From CAMEGH01 sp052103595 (lineage in GTDB: Bacteria; Patescibacteriota; Saccharimonadia; Saccharimonadales; Saccharimonadaceae): a DNA stretch of 64,000 bases. The stretch lies in the NCBI GenBank assembly GCA_052103595.1, contig JBQEKC010000001.1, forward strand, positions 558,001 through 622,000, given 5' to 3'. The position numbers and the translations under genes were made by a program. The notes under the pieces were generated by a model. That model saw only the letters and a program-made list of their open reading frames with translations. It made no database searches and had not been told where the DNA came from. Positions 7,255-14,472 of this stretch are shown here, piece by piece; position 1 is the first letter of the stretch, and each line of letters begins with the position of its first letter.

Positions 7255-9150
7255 TTACGAATGAAGCGCGGCTTCTTTCGGAAGCTTAGCATCCTTCAGT
7301 AGCTCAACTACAGCTTCTTCTTCTAATGTTTCTTCTTCAAGCAAACTTTTGGCAAGCTTATCAAGGCTGGCGCGATTCTTTACAATAACCGCTTCGGCGC
7401 GCTGTGAGGCTTCTTTAATAAGCTGCTCAACTTCTTTGTCGATCAATTCTGCAGTTGAATCAGAATATGGTCGTTCATGGGTGATTTTATCAAATACCAT
7501 ACCGCCATTATCTTCATGGAAGACTTGGTCACGCAATTTCTTACCCATACCTTGTTCAATCACCATGTCGCGAGCAATCTCAGTTGCTTTACGGAGGTCG
7601 GAACCTGCACCAGTCGTGATGCCGTCGTCGCCGTAAAGAATCTTTTCTGCCACACGACCACCCATAGCACGCGCTAAGATGTCTTTAAACTCATACACAC
7701 TGGTATAGCTTTTATCTTCTGGTGGAAGGAACCACGTGACGCCACCCGTGCCACCGCGTGGGATAATCGTTACTTTGTGAACCGGGTCGCTGTCTGGCAA
7801 GACATGACCAACAATCGCGTGACCCGCTTCGTGATACGCCGTCAGTTCCTTTTCTTTTTCGTTCATCACCTTGGCTTTTCGTTCTGGACCAATCGCCACT
7901 TTTTCAAAAGCTTCAGTCAAATCAGCATTACCAATTTTCTTACTGTTACGACGGGCAGCGATAATAGCCGCTTCGTTTGCCATATTTGCAAGATCGGCAC
8001 CACTTGAGCCGGCAGTTTTTGCCGCTAGCTTATCGATATTAACAGTGTCGTCAGTTGGCTTTTTCTTAAAGTGTACCTTCAAAATTGCTTCGCGATCTTT
8101 ACGTTCTGGCAGCATAATATTAGTGCGACGGTCAAAGCGACCAGGGCGAAGGAGTGCTGGGTCAAGCACATCGGCACGGTTCGTTGCCGCTAGCACAATC
8201 ACGTTTGTACCGGTTTCAAAACCGTCCATTTCAACCAAGATTTGGTTGAGCGTTTGCTCACGTTCATCGTGGCCACCGCCCATACCGCTCCCGCGTTTAC
8301 GGCCAACAGCGTCAATTTCGTCGATAAAGATAATCGCTGGAGCGTTCTTCTTTGCTTTTGCAAACAAGTCACGCACGCGGCTCGCACCAACACCAACAAA
8401 CATTTCCACAAATTCTGAACCAGAAATCGAGAAGAACGGCACATTTGCTTCGCCTGCCACCGCTCGTGCAAGCATCGTTTTACCAGTACCCGGATTACCG
8501 ACCAGCAACACACCCTTTGGAATTTTAGCGCCAAGTTGCTCGTATTTTTTTGGATGTTTCAAGAAATCAACCACCTCTTCAAGATCTTGCTTGGCAGCTT
8601 CATTTCCCGCAATATCTTCAAAAAGCACTTTTTCTTTATCAAGCCCATAGAGCTTCGCCTTCGACTTACCAAAGCCCATCGCTTGGTTATTTTGCCCTTG
8701 CGCCTGGCGCATCATAAAGACAAAGAAACCAATAATCAAAATGGTTGGAATCAAGATGATTGCTAAATTCCAGAACGTTTCGCCCGTATTTGACGGCGCT
8801 TTGTCTTCTACAACATTTTGTTTTGCTTCCTTGGAAAGTGTATCTTCGCGTAAAAGTGTCGCTACGCCGCCTTGGAGATATGACTTTTGCGTTGGCTGAT
8901 CTTCACCTTTTTCAGTGATTTTTAAGTCACCACCTTGACCTTCAATTTTTGTGATCTCGCCCTTATTTGCACGGTTAATCACCTCTGATACTGGCACCTC
9001 TTTTAGGTTTTCTGGAGGATTAATAATTGCCAGCACAGCCAAAGCCGCAACCACAATGATTGCCCAAAAAAGTGTCAAACGCAAAAAGTTTGCCGGCTTT
9101 TTATTCGGATTCGGTCGCTTCGGGCCTTTTGGATTTTTTGGAGCTGCCAT
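7255..9150 (-). CDS. ftsH: ATP-dependent zinc metalloprotease FtsH
   Basis: The 631-residue membrane protease has a TM segment at about 24-43, a short periplasmic/external domain, a second TM at about 127-146, then the AAA module: Walker A GNPGTGKT 218-225, Walker B IIFIDEID near 273-280, the SRH with RPGRFDRR near 335, and the zinc site HEAGH at 440-444. It degrades unneeded or damaged membrane and regulatory proteins. Its external domain is typical in size. A TATAAT -10 (9205-9210) overlaps the end of tilS, giving a short leader with AAAGGA. Confidence 0.96.
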   Translation of the reverse strand: MAAPKNPKGPKRPNPNKKPANFLRLTLFWAIIVVAALAVLAIINPPENLKEVPVSEVINRANKGEITKIEGQGGDLKITEKGEDQPTQKSYLQGGVATLLREDTLSKEAKQNVVEDKAPSNTGETFWNLAIILIPTILIIGFFVFMMRQAQGQNNQAMGFGKSKAKLYGLDKEKVLFEDIAGNEAAKQDLEEVVDFLKHPKKYEQLGAKIPKGVLLVGNPGTGKTMLARAVAGEANVPFFSISGSEFVEMFVGVGASRVRDLFAKAKKNAPAIIFIDEIDAVGRKRGSGMGGGHDEREQTLNQILVEMDGFETGTNVIVLAATNRADVLDPALLRPGRFDRRTNIMLPERKDREAILKVHFKKKPTDDTVNIDKLAAKTAGSSGADLANMANEAAIIAARRNSKKIGNADLTEAFEKVAIGPERKAKVMNEKEKELTAYHEAGHAIVGHVLPDSDPVHKVTIIPRGGTGGVTWFLPPEDKSYTSVYEFKDILARAMGGRVAEKILYGDDGITTGAGSDLRKATEIARDMVIEQGMGKKLRDQVFHEDNGGMVFDKITHERPYSDSTAELIDKEVEQLIKEASQRAEAVIVKNRASLDKLAKSLLEEETLEEEAVVELLKDAKLPKEAALHS

Positions 9151-9204
9151 AAATGAGGTATGATTCCTTTCTGTTTATCAAGATAATTTTTCCCACTCTT
9201 ATTT

Positions 9205-9210
9205 ATTATA
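9205..9210 (-). promoter_or_regulatory. -10 box of the ftsH-murJ promoter
   Basis: Minus strand TATAAT located just after the tilS stop codon, about 54 bases before the ftsH ATG. Confidence 0.5.
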
Positions 9211-9213
9211 GTA

Positions 9214-10098
9214 CTATTTCTTTGTTTTTATAAGGGTAAATTCTGTCTTGCTAAAAGAAAGGAAGCGTTGATCGTCGAGCGAGTAGCGCGCGTGCGGCCG
9301 AGCTACTTTTATAGCAAGCAAAATTGCTTGCAGCTGCGGGCGCGTACACGCAACATCGAGCGCTAAAAGCGTCGCTCGTAACACTTCTTGCGCGGCAGCA
9401 AGGGGAGCGGTCTGATAAAAATATCGCTGTCGGGTGCGCATGACTGATGCCTCTTCGTCAATCGCTTCTCGTAACAGACATTGCTGATGCCACAAGACAA
9501 GCAGCTCATCTTTTTTCTCTTGCGAAAGGCTCGCTACGTGCGGACGAAGACGATTTCGAGCATAAGTCGGCTCGTGGTTCGTTACATCTTCTCGCCACTC
9601 TAACCCAATCTCATTCGCATAGCGCAGCAACGTTGCTTTTGGATACCAGATGAGCGGGCGCCAAATGTCGCTCGCGCCCATCGCCGCGATGCCACGCCAG
9701 CCCGTCCCCCGCTGCAGCTGCAAGGCGATGGTTTCAATCACATCATCTTGGTGATGCGCCACCACCAGTGTACCCTGCCATTTTTGCGCCACCGAACGCA
9801 AGAACGCATAGCGCTTTTCCCGCGCCGTCGCTTCTGATGCATGTTCGCCAAGCTGCAGGTGAATTCCTTCAAACTGCGCACCATACCGCGCCGCAGCAGC
9901 TCGAACAAATGCGTATTCTTCGTCACTTTCGGCACGAATACCGTGATGTACATGTGCCACCACCAGCTTCTGTTGTGTTTGTTTGGCGAGCACATCAAGT
10001 AGCACCATCGAGTCAACCCCACCGCTCACCGCTACAATATACACGCTGGGTGTATCGAGTGCTATCTTCGTTTCGTGCCATAATGTCAGTATTTGCAT
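9214..10098 (-). CDS. tilS: tRNA(Ile)-lysidine synthetase
   Basis: TilS attaches lysine to C34 of the CAU-anticodon tRNA-Ile so that it reads AUA instead of AUG. The N-type ATP pyrophosphatase P-loop SGGVDSMVLLD is at about 25-35, followed by HVHHGIRAESDEEY, and the tRNA-contact segment HHQDDVIET (about 116). At 294 residues it has the catalytic domain plus a short C-terminal part, and lacks the full TilS C-terminal domain of longer enzymes. The likely substrate tRNA is encoded 7 kb away at 17316. ATG is 7 bases after a TATACT box (10106-10111). Confidence 0.92.
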   Translation of the reverse strand: MQILTLWHETKIALDTPSVYIVAVSGGVDSMVLLDVLAKQTQQKLVVAHVHHGIRAESDEEYAFVRAAAARYGAQFEGIHLQLGEHASEATAREKRYAFLRSVAQKWQGTLVVAHHQDDVIETIALQLQRGTGWRGIAAMGASDIWRPLIWYPKATLLRYANEIGLEWREDVTNHEPTYARNRLRPHVASLSQEKKDELLVLWHQQCLLREAIDEEASVMRTRQRYFYQTAPLAAAQEVLRATLLALDVACTRPQLQAILLAIKVARPHARYSLDDQRFLSFSKTEFTLIKTKK

Positions 10099-10105
10099 TG
10101 TTTCT

Positions 10106-10111
10106 AGTATA
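10106..10111 (-). promoter_or_regulatory. -10 box of tilS
   Basis: Minus strand TATACT, 7 bases before the tilS ATG. The rightward -10 of the divergent lipase gene (10149-10154, TATACT) is 38 bp away. Confidence 0.6.
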
Positions 10112-10156
10112 CGCCAAAGCTTGCGCCAAGGCCGCTTTTCGGTGATACTATACTGT

Positions 10157-11155
10157 ATGGATACGATTATGCTTAAAAAAATAGGGGTGATTGCGTTTTG
10201 GATACTCCTAGCACTTTTGGTGATTGCGCTTATTATTACACTTGTTATTTACTTTTACCCAAAAAAGGTGGCGTCGCTTCAATCAGCAAACCCAGAAAAA
10301 CGTGATTACGCACAAAGCATGGCGGCTATTAAAACAGCTATCGACAACGATAAACGCCAAAGCGACCTCAACTCTGACTGCCTCCCTATCGTTAAAAGTC
10401 ACGACGAAAAAACCACCAAAGCCGTCGTGCTCCTCCACGGCATTAGTGCCTGCCCTGACCAATTTAATCAGCTTGGCGACGTCTTCTTTAAAGCAGGCTA
10501 CAACGTATATATTCCCCGCGTACCGCACCATGGGTTTAATGACAACTCTCGCCATGCAGACATCAGCCTTGATGATATTGGCGCATTTTTAGAAGACACC
10601 GCAAGCATTGCTAGCGGGCTTGGTGATGAGGTTGGCGTCGTTGGACTGTCGGGTGGGGCAAATATGGCCACGTGGCTGACACAACGCACTGACGTCTTTT
10701 CACGTGCACTTCTCCTTTCACCATTTTACGAACCTGCTACTCGTCATGCGCCAAAATGGCAGGTTCCCTTCATGATGACGCTTTACGGACGCAACATTTT
10801 GCCAAACGATTTTAACGGCGAGCTCTCTGTTCGAGCAGTGGCAAAGTATGTTATTTTGCGCAATAACTACGATCCACATTACCAAGCGCCTGCACTCAAA
10901 CATCTCGCGGTTGTTACGAGCGAGTTAGATGACGATATCGATCTCACACTGGCGCACACCATTCCACGCACACTGAAAAATGCCAACGACGATGTCACCT
11001 ATCAAGAGACACGCCTTACAAAAGATTTTGGCGTCACGCATGATACCGTTCACCCAAACGCACCAGGCATGAAACAAAATAAAAAGCAGCTTTATAAACT
11101 GTATTTTGACATGTACGAAAACAAGCAGCCAAAAGAGCAAAAGCCCACCTCATAG
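10157..11155 (+). CDS. Membrane-anchored alpha/beta-hydrolase (lipase-like)
   Basis: An N-terminal membrane anchor (IGVIAFWILLALLVIALIIT region, about 8-34) is followed by an alpha/beta-hydrolase domain facing outward. VVLLHGISACPDQF (about residue 95) is the first motif, GLSGG the nucleophile elbow with Ser (about 162), and TVHPNAPGM near the end holds the candidate catalytic His. It is probably a carboxylesterase or lipase; the substrate cannot be told. ATG codons at 10157 and 10169 both fit. The -10 TATACT ends at 10154, so the true start may be 10169. The frame is open further upstream, but that would run into the promoter. Confidence 0.75.
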   Translation: MDTIMLKKIGVIAFWILLALLVIALIITLVIYFYPKKVASLQSANPEKRDYAQSMAAIKTAIDNDKRQSDLNSDCLPIVKSHDEKTTKAVVLLHGISACPDQFNQLGDVFFKAGYNVYIPRVPHHGFNDNSRHADISLDDIGAFLEDTASIASGLGDEVGVVGLSGGANMATWLTQRTDVFSRALLLSPFYEPATRHAPKWQVPFMMTLYGRNILPNDFNGELSVRAVAKYVILRNNYDPHYQAPALKHLAVVTSELDDDIDLTLAHTIPRTLKNANDDVTYQETRLTKDFGVTHDTVHPNAPGMKQNKKQLYKLYFDMYENKQPKEQKPTS

Positions 11156-11165
11156 CTAAGCGGTC

Positions 11166-11194
11166 TTGCGCAAAATTCAATACTTTGCTATACT
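11166..11194 (+). promoter_or_regulatory. Promoter of the initiator tRNA gene
   Basis: -35 TTGCGC (11166-11171), 17-base spacer, -10 TATACT (11189-11194), 11 bases before the mature tRNA. Confidence 0.65.
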
Positions 11195-11205
11195 TGGTGA
11201 TGTAT

Positions 11206-11282
<77 letters not shown>

Positions 11283-11290
11283 AGAAAAGA

Positions 11291-11325
11291 CTCTGAGTTT
11301 TAGGCTCAGAGCTTTTTCTTTTTAT
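11291..11325 (+). terminator. Terminator of tRNA-fMet
   Basis: Stem CTCTGAG (11291-11297) with CTCAGAG (11305-11311), loop TTTTAGG, followed by CTTTTTCTTTTT. It can also serve the convergent oxidoreductase gene. Confidence 0.85.
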
Positions 11326-11334
11326 GAGCGCCTT

Positions 11335-12723
11335 TTATCGTTTGCGCGTAATGGCTCGTGACGCAGCCACGCGAACGGCTTCGCTCCAGCTAAGGAATGC
11401 GTGTGGTGTCTCGGCAACTTCAGTCGCGGTAAGTTCATAACGAATAGCTAATGTCAATTCGTGAATGATTTCAGCTGCGTGTGGCGCAACAACGGTCGCC
11501 CCAATAACGACACCTTTTTTGTCAGCTACCACTTTTACAAAGCCGTCACGGAAGTCACTGGTATTACTGCGCGGCACAATACTCAGCGGCGCAAGGCCAG
11601 TTTTTACCTGCAGGTCACGCTTAATACATTCAACTTCGGTCATACCAACCGAAGCAACGCCAGGGTAGGTGAAGGTAAGTCGTGGATTTGCTGTGTAGTC
11701 GGGCGCCACTTTATTTTTGTGCAGCATGTTATGCGCGGCAATCTGTCCTTCAAGAAGCGCCGTGTGCGTAAAGCTGTTGCTGCGACCCAACACATCGCCC
11801 GCAGCGTGAATATGCTTGGCTGTCGTTTGCAAAAACTCATCCACTTCAATGCCTTTTGGCGTATAAGCAACGTCAGCGTTTTCCAACCCAAGATCAATAG
11901 CCGGCGTACGCCCTGCTGCCACCAGCACTTCATCTACCCGAATAGAATGCTGCGTACCGCCACGCATATATGTAACGCGTTTAGCAATATTTTCTTTCTC
12001 GACAGCAAGCGTTCGGGTTTGCGTCAAAATACTCACCCCTTTTCGTTTGTGCAGCACCTCGGCCATCAGCTGGCCAACATCTTCGTCTTCATGTGGCAAA
12101 ATTCGGCTCGCAATATCACTAAGGTATACCTTCGTGCCAAATGTTGCCATCAGTTGCGCAATTTCTACCCCCACACTGCCACCGCCAATAATATAAAGGC
12201 TTTTAGGCGGGCGAATACTTTCAAGAATCGTACGCGGCGTCAGATACTGTACAGTGTCAAGTCCTTGAATATCTGGCAATTGCCATTCAGATCCCGTCGC
12301 GATCAAAAAATGCTTGGCCGAAATTTGACGGCGATTTACACTAATTTCGTGCGGTGATAAGAAGTGAGCGCGCCCCTGGAATGTACTAATCCCCTCGTTG
12401 GTGTAATATTTACGATTACCCCCAGCACCCGTTCGCTTCACGGCAAGCTCTTTCCAGGCACGAATGCTTGGATAATTATAGCCAAGTGTACTGGTGCGTA
12501 GCCCAAAGCGTGCACCTTGACGTGCTTCATCGTAAAGCTGCGCGGCGTGAAGGAGCGCCTTAATCGGCACATCGCTCCAGTTAGAAGAATCACCACCAAA
12601 AGTGTCAGCTTCTACAATCGCTACTTTTTTACCAGCGCGTGCGGCAATTGTTGCTGCTGCGCTACCGCTCGCCCCCGAGCCGATTACAATAATGTCAAAA
12701 TCGAATGTTTGTTTTTTTGCCAT
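11335..12723 (-). CDS. FAD-dependent pyridine nucleotide oxidoreductase lacking the redox disulfide
   Basis: At 462 residues this has the fold of dihydrolipoamide dehydrogenase and mercuric reductase: FAD site DIIVIGSGASGSAAA (about 10-24), NAD(P) site YIIGGGSVGVEIA (about 177-189), FAD site HIHAAGDV (about 307-314) and a C-terminal dimerisation domain with ETPHAFLSWSEAV. The active-site disulfide motif (GGTC....C.PSK in the family) reads GGDSSNWSDVPIK here, so both cysteines are replaced. It therefore cannot reduce a disulfide in the usual way. It may act as an NAD(P)H:quinone or oxygen-linked oxidoreductase; this is inference. Confidence 0.85.
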   Translation of the reverse strand: MAKKQTFDFDIIVIGSGASGSAAATIAARAGKKVAIVEADTFGGDSSNWSDVPIKALLHAAQLYDEARQGARFGLRTSTLGYNYPSIRAWKELAVKRTGAGGNRKYYTNEGISTFQGRAHFLSPHEISVNRRQISAKHFLIATGSEWQLPDIQGLDTVQYLTPRTILESIRPPKSLYIIGGGSVGVEIAQLMATFGTKVYLSDIASRILPHEDEDVGQLMAEVLHKRKGVSILTQTRTLAVEKENIAKRVTYMRGGTQHSIRVDEVLVAAGRTPAIDLGLENADVAYTPKGIEVDEFLQTTAKHIHAAGDVLGRSNSFTHTALLEGQIAAHNMLHKNKVAPDYTANPRLTFTYPGVASVGMTEVECIKRDLQVKTGLAPLSIVPRSNTSDFRDGFVKVVADKKGVVIGATVVAPHAAEIIHELTLAIRYELTATEVAETPHAFLSWSEAVRVAASRAITRKR

Positions 12724-12735
12724 ATACTTCCTCTT

Positions 12736-13020
12736 CTAGATTATATTCCGCTGTTGTTCATACATATACGCCGCTTCGGGGTGATATTTGCGCAGTTGTT
12801 TGCCGGCAACTCTGCGAATATCTTGGCTGGTTACTTTCGGTCGTTCTTCAAGCCAGATTAACACTGCATCGCACACTTGATTGGCCGTTTGATCTGCAGC
12901 GCCATCATGCGATCGAACACTTAAGCATGCGGCGTGCACACTGGCATGAAGCTTCTCGCGCCGAAAGCTTTCTGGCTGGCGACTTTTTCGCTTTACGATA
13001 TCGATTGCCTTGCTCATTGC
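12736..13020 (-). CDS. ATP-cone domain protein
   Basis: A 94-residue protein made up almost only of an ATP-cone: IDIVKRKSRQPESFRREKLHASVHAAC, then a helical middle and VTSQDIRRVAGKQLRKYHPEAAYMYEQ. ATP-cones bind ATP/dATP and regulate ribonucleotide reductases or the repressor NrdR, but here neither a zinc ribbon nor a reductase is attached, and no nrd gene is in the window. The ATG at 13020 overlaps the stop of the upstream membrane gene, so they are coupled. The frame is open further upstream (to 13125), but that overlaps the upstream gene entirely and is not used. Confidence 0.75.
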   Translation of the reverse strand, partial: AMSKAIDIVKRKSRQPESFRREKLHASVHAACLSVRSHDGAADQTANQVCDAVLIWLEERPKVTSQDIRRVAGKQLRKYHPEAAYMYEQQRNII

Positions 13021-13727
13021 CACACCCCCAGTAATAGCACCTCGTTCACGTAGAGATAAAAGCCAAGCACAAATAAACTTGTGCCGGCAATAAATTGCAT
13101 AAAGCGCTTGTTTTCTTCGCGCCATTGTTGAATGCGGCTGATTTTATGACCAGAGCCAACTAATGCTGCTACTATCGCAAGAGAGAAAAGAGAAATAGCA
13201 ACGTAAAGTAGCAGCGCCGCTACCTGCAGCACCGGCTCGAGCGTAAGACTAACAAGTACTGCAACGCCAAGTGGTGCAATAATAAACAATAATTCACCAG
13301 CAATGCTTGCCAACCCTAATGCAAAGGCTTCGGCGGTGCTTTTTGTGCGCTTGCTACGCTCAGCTAAATACAGCGCCATGCCGCGCGGAATCCACAACAT
13401 CGTCCCCTTGCCCTGACGGTAATAAAAAAGCCATACCGCCACACCAAGCCCAAACAAAATACCACACAAGGCTGCCCATAAAATTGGCGGCACCGCGCCA
13501 CCAGCCAGCGTAAACTCCCCAAGATACGAAAGCCCTACAAACAGTAGCGCCGTCATACTCATTGCACCAAACAAAAACCCACCCAGTACTTTTACCAAGC
13601 GTGTTTGCGACTGCTTTTTGCCAAGTGTATGGCCGCTCATTAAAGTAAGCGTGCTAATACTCAACTGAAAGCTGGCATGAATCGCCGCTGCGAGCGCGAT
13701 AATCGAAAAAGGTATGATATATTCCAT
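13014..13727 (-). CDS. Polytopic membrane protein, six or seven TM segments
   Basis: The 237-residue protein starts MEYIIPFSIIALAAAIHASFQ and has hydrophobic segments at roughly 4-22, 47-68, 78-101, 137-165, 166-192 and 208-233. The overall form recalls LysE/DsbD-type exporters, with a His near the first helix (AIHASFQLS) and the glycine-rich second helix, but no diagnostic motif lets me name it. Translation of the ATP-cone gene is coupled to it. Confidence 0.55.
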   Translation of the reverse strand: MEYIIPFSIIALAAAIHASFQLSISTLTLMSGHTLGKKQSQTRLVKVLGGFLFGAMSMTALLFVGLSYLGEFTLAGGAVPPILWAALCGILFGLGVAVWLFYYRQGKGTMLWIPRGMALYLAERSKRTKSTAEAFALGLASIAGELLFIIAPLGVAVLVSLTLEPVLQVAALLLYVAISLFSLAIVAALVGSGHKISRIQQWREENKRFMQFIAGTSLFVLGFYLYVNEVLLLGVWQ

Positions 13728-13837
13728 GTCTGTTTTTTCGTTGTCCTTACACCTATTTATACCACAAGCACCATAGGGAGGTCAAAATGCTTACGCGAAT
13801 ACGCTCAATGTCTATTGCTTTTTTATAATTGTTATGC

Positions 13838-13843
13838 TATAAT
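13838..13843 (+). promoter_or_regulatory. -10 box TATAAT
   Basis: TATGCTATAAT form, 35 bases before the small gene at 13879; a second TATAAT lies at 13824-13829. Confidence 0.45.
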
Positions 13844-13878
13844 GATATTATTAAATCATAAAAACAAAAAGGAACAAC

Positions 13879-14046
13879 ATGGAATTTTCTTACGAAGAAA
13901 CCCCTATTACAGATATTCACGTACGAGATTTTGCCGAAACGGACCGTACAGAGGCAAAGCGACGACTTGATTTTATTACCGCCAAGCTTGGCAGCAAAGC
14001 GCTTGAAAATATTAGCCTTTCAGACGAACTAGACGTCATTAAATAA
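13879..14046 (+). CDS. Small hypothetical protein, 55 residues
   Basis: A short acidic protein beginning MEFSYEETPITDIHVRDF and ending SLSDELDVIK, charged and soluble, probably helical. AAAGGAAC lies 6-7 bases before the ATG and a TATAAT box lies further upstream, so expression is credible. No family recognised. It precedes the elongator tRNA-Met gene, which has its own promoter. Confidence 0.6.
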   Translation: MEFSYEETPITDIHVRDFAETDRTEAKRRLDFITAKLGSKALENISLSDELDVIK

Positions 14047-14062
14047 ATCGCCCACTTCTGGG

Positions 14063-14091
14063 TTGAAACACCTGCCAAAATAAGCTATACT
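14063..14091 (+). promoter_or_regulatory. Promoter of the elongator tRNA-Met gene
   Basis: -35 TTGAAA (14063-14068), 17-base spacer, -10 TATACT (14086-14091). Confidence 0.65.
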
Positions 14092-14109
14092 ACTACAGTA
14101 ATTTAGCGA

Positions 14110-14186
14110 GGCAGCGTAGCTCAGTTGGTTAGAGCGCGAGACTCATAAGCTCGAGGTCACAAGTTCAATCCTTGTCGCTGCTACCA
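14110..14186 (+). tRNA. Elongator tRNA-Met (CAT anticodon)
   Basis: A 77-nt tRNA with encoded CCA. The acceptor GGCAGCG pairs with CGCTGCT including a G1-U72 wobble. The body GTAGCTCAGTTGGTTAGAGC and the AGGTCACA variable region match bacterial elongator Met tRNAs more than Ile-CAU tRNAs. The anticodon stem carries an A31-G39 mismatch next to the loop CTCATAA. Confidence 0.85.
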
Positions 14187-14189
14187 AGG

Positions 14190-14225
14190 AAAACAGCTCA
14201 CTTTCAATAGTGAGCTGTTTTCTTA
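14190..14225 (+). terminator. Terminator of tRNA-Met
   Basis: Perfect 12-bp stem AAAACAGCTCAC (14190-14201) with GTGAGCTGTTTT (14210-14221), followed by CTTATT. Confidence 0.85.
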
Positions 14226-14258
14226 TTCACAAACAAACTCTTTTTCCAAAACTCCCTC

Positions 14259-14287
14259 TTTACAACCTCCCCCAACCTATGTATAAC
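14259..14287 (+). promoter_or_regulatory. Promoter of the clp leader
   Basis: -35 TTTACA (14259-14264), 17-base spacer, -10 TATAAC (14282-14287). Transcription should start at or next to the ATG at 14294. Confidence 0.65.
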
Positions 14288-14293
14288 TGGAAT

Positions 14294-14380
14294 ATGGTAG
14301 GAGAGGTGTACGCAAACAGACAACAAAACGTAGGTAACACGCGTGGAACATATCGGGGCAAAAGTGCCCCAACGCCATAA
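14294..14380 (+). CDS. Putative 28-residue leader peptide upstream of the Clp ATPase
   Basis: The ATG lies 6 bases after the -10 box, the same spacing as at leaderless genes elsewhere in the window. The frame encodes 28 residues (starts MVGEVYANRQQNVG, ends RGKSAPTP) and its TAA stop abuts an intrinsic terminator stem at 14381. The RNA also holds a GGGGCA/TGCCCC hairpin within the coding part. The layout of promoter, tiny gene, terminator, then main gene resembles attenuation, but no run of regulatory codons is obvious, so it could instead be a small RNA. Confidence 0.45.
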   Translation: MVGEVYANRQQNVGNTRGTYRGKSAPTP

Positions 14381-14408
14381 GACCGTAGAGCATTCTGCGG
14401 TCTTTTTT
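14381..14408 (+). terminator. Terminator or attenuator before the Clp ATPase gene
   Basis: Stem GACCGTAG (14381-14388) with CTGCGGTC (14395-14402, one G-U pair) followed by TTTTTT, ending 64 bases before the clp start. Confidence 0.8.
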
Positions 14409-14441
14409 GTTTACGTTCTGCCGTATAGCGCAAACGTAAAC
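14409..14441. promoter_or_regulatory. Inverted repeat GTTTACGTT / AACGTAAAC, candidate operator of clp
   Basis: Two perfect 9-bp arms (14409-14417 and 14433-14441) are 15 bases apart and flank GTATAGC, a possible -10. The core TTTACGTT / AACGTAAA recurs in the fic promoter repeat at 62914-62959 with arms 11 bp further apart, close to one helical turn. Confidence 0.55.
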
Positions 14442-14472
14442 GCCGTTTATTTATTAAAAAAGGAGTAACGAT

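Noticed and set aside
7871..8650. 259-codon open frame opposite ftsH
   Set aside because: It is a shadow of ftsH on the other strand; composition is Ser/Arg/Ala-rich low complexity and ftsH is fully supported by motifs.
9983..10156. Longer start for the lipase-like gene
   Set aside because: It would overlap tilS and its promoter; a TATACT box lies just before 10157.
11461..12357. 298-codon open frame opposite the flavin oxidoreductase
   Set aside because: Antisense shadow; the minus-strand frame has clear FAD and NAD motifs.
13787..13828. 13-codon frame with GGGAGG before its ATG
   Set aside because: Too short to support; it could be a leader peptide, but nothing else backs it.
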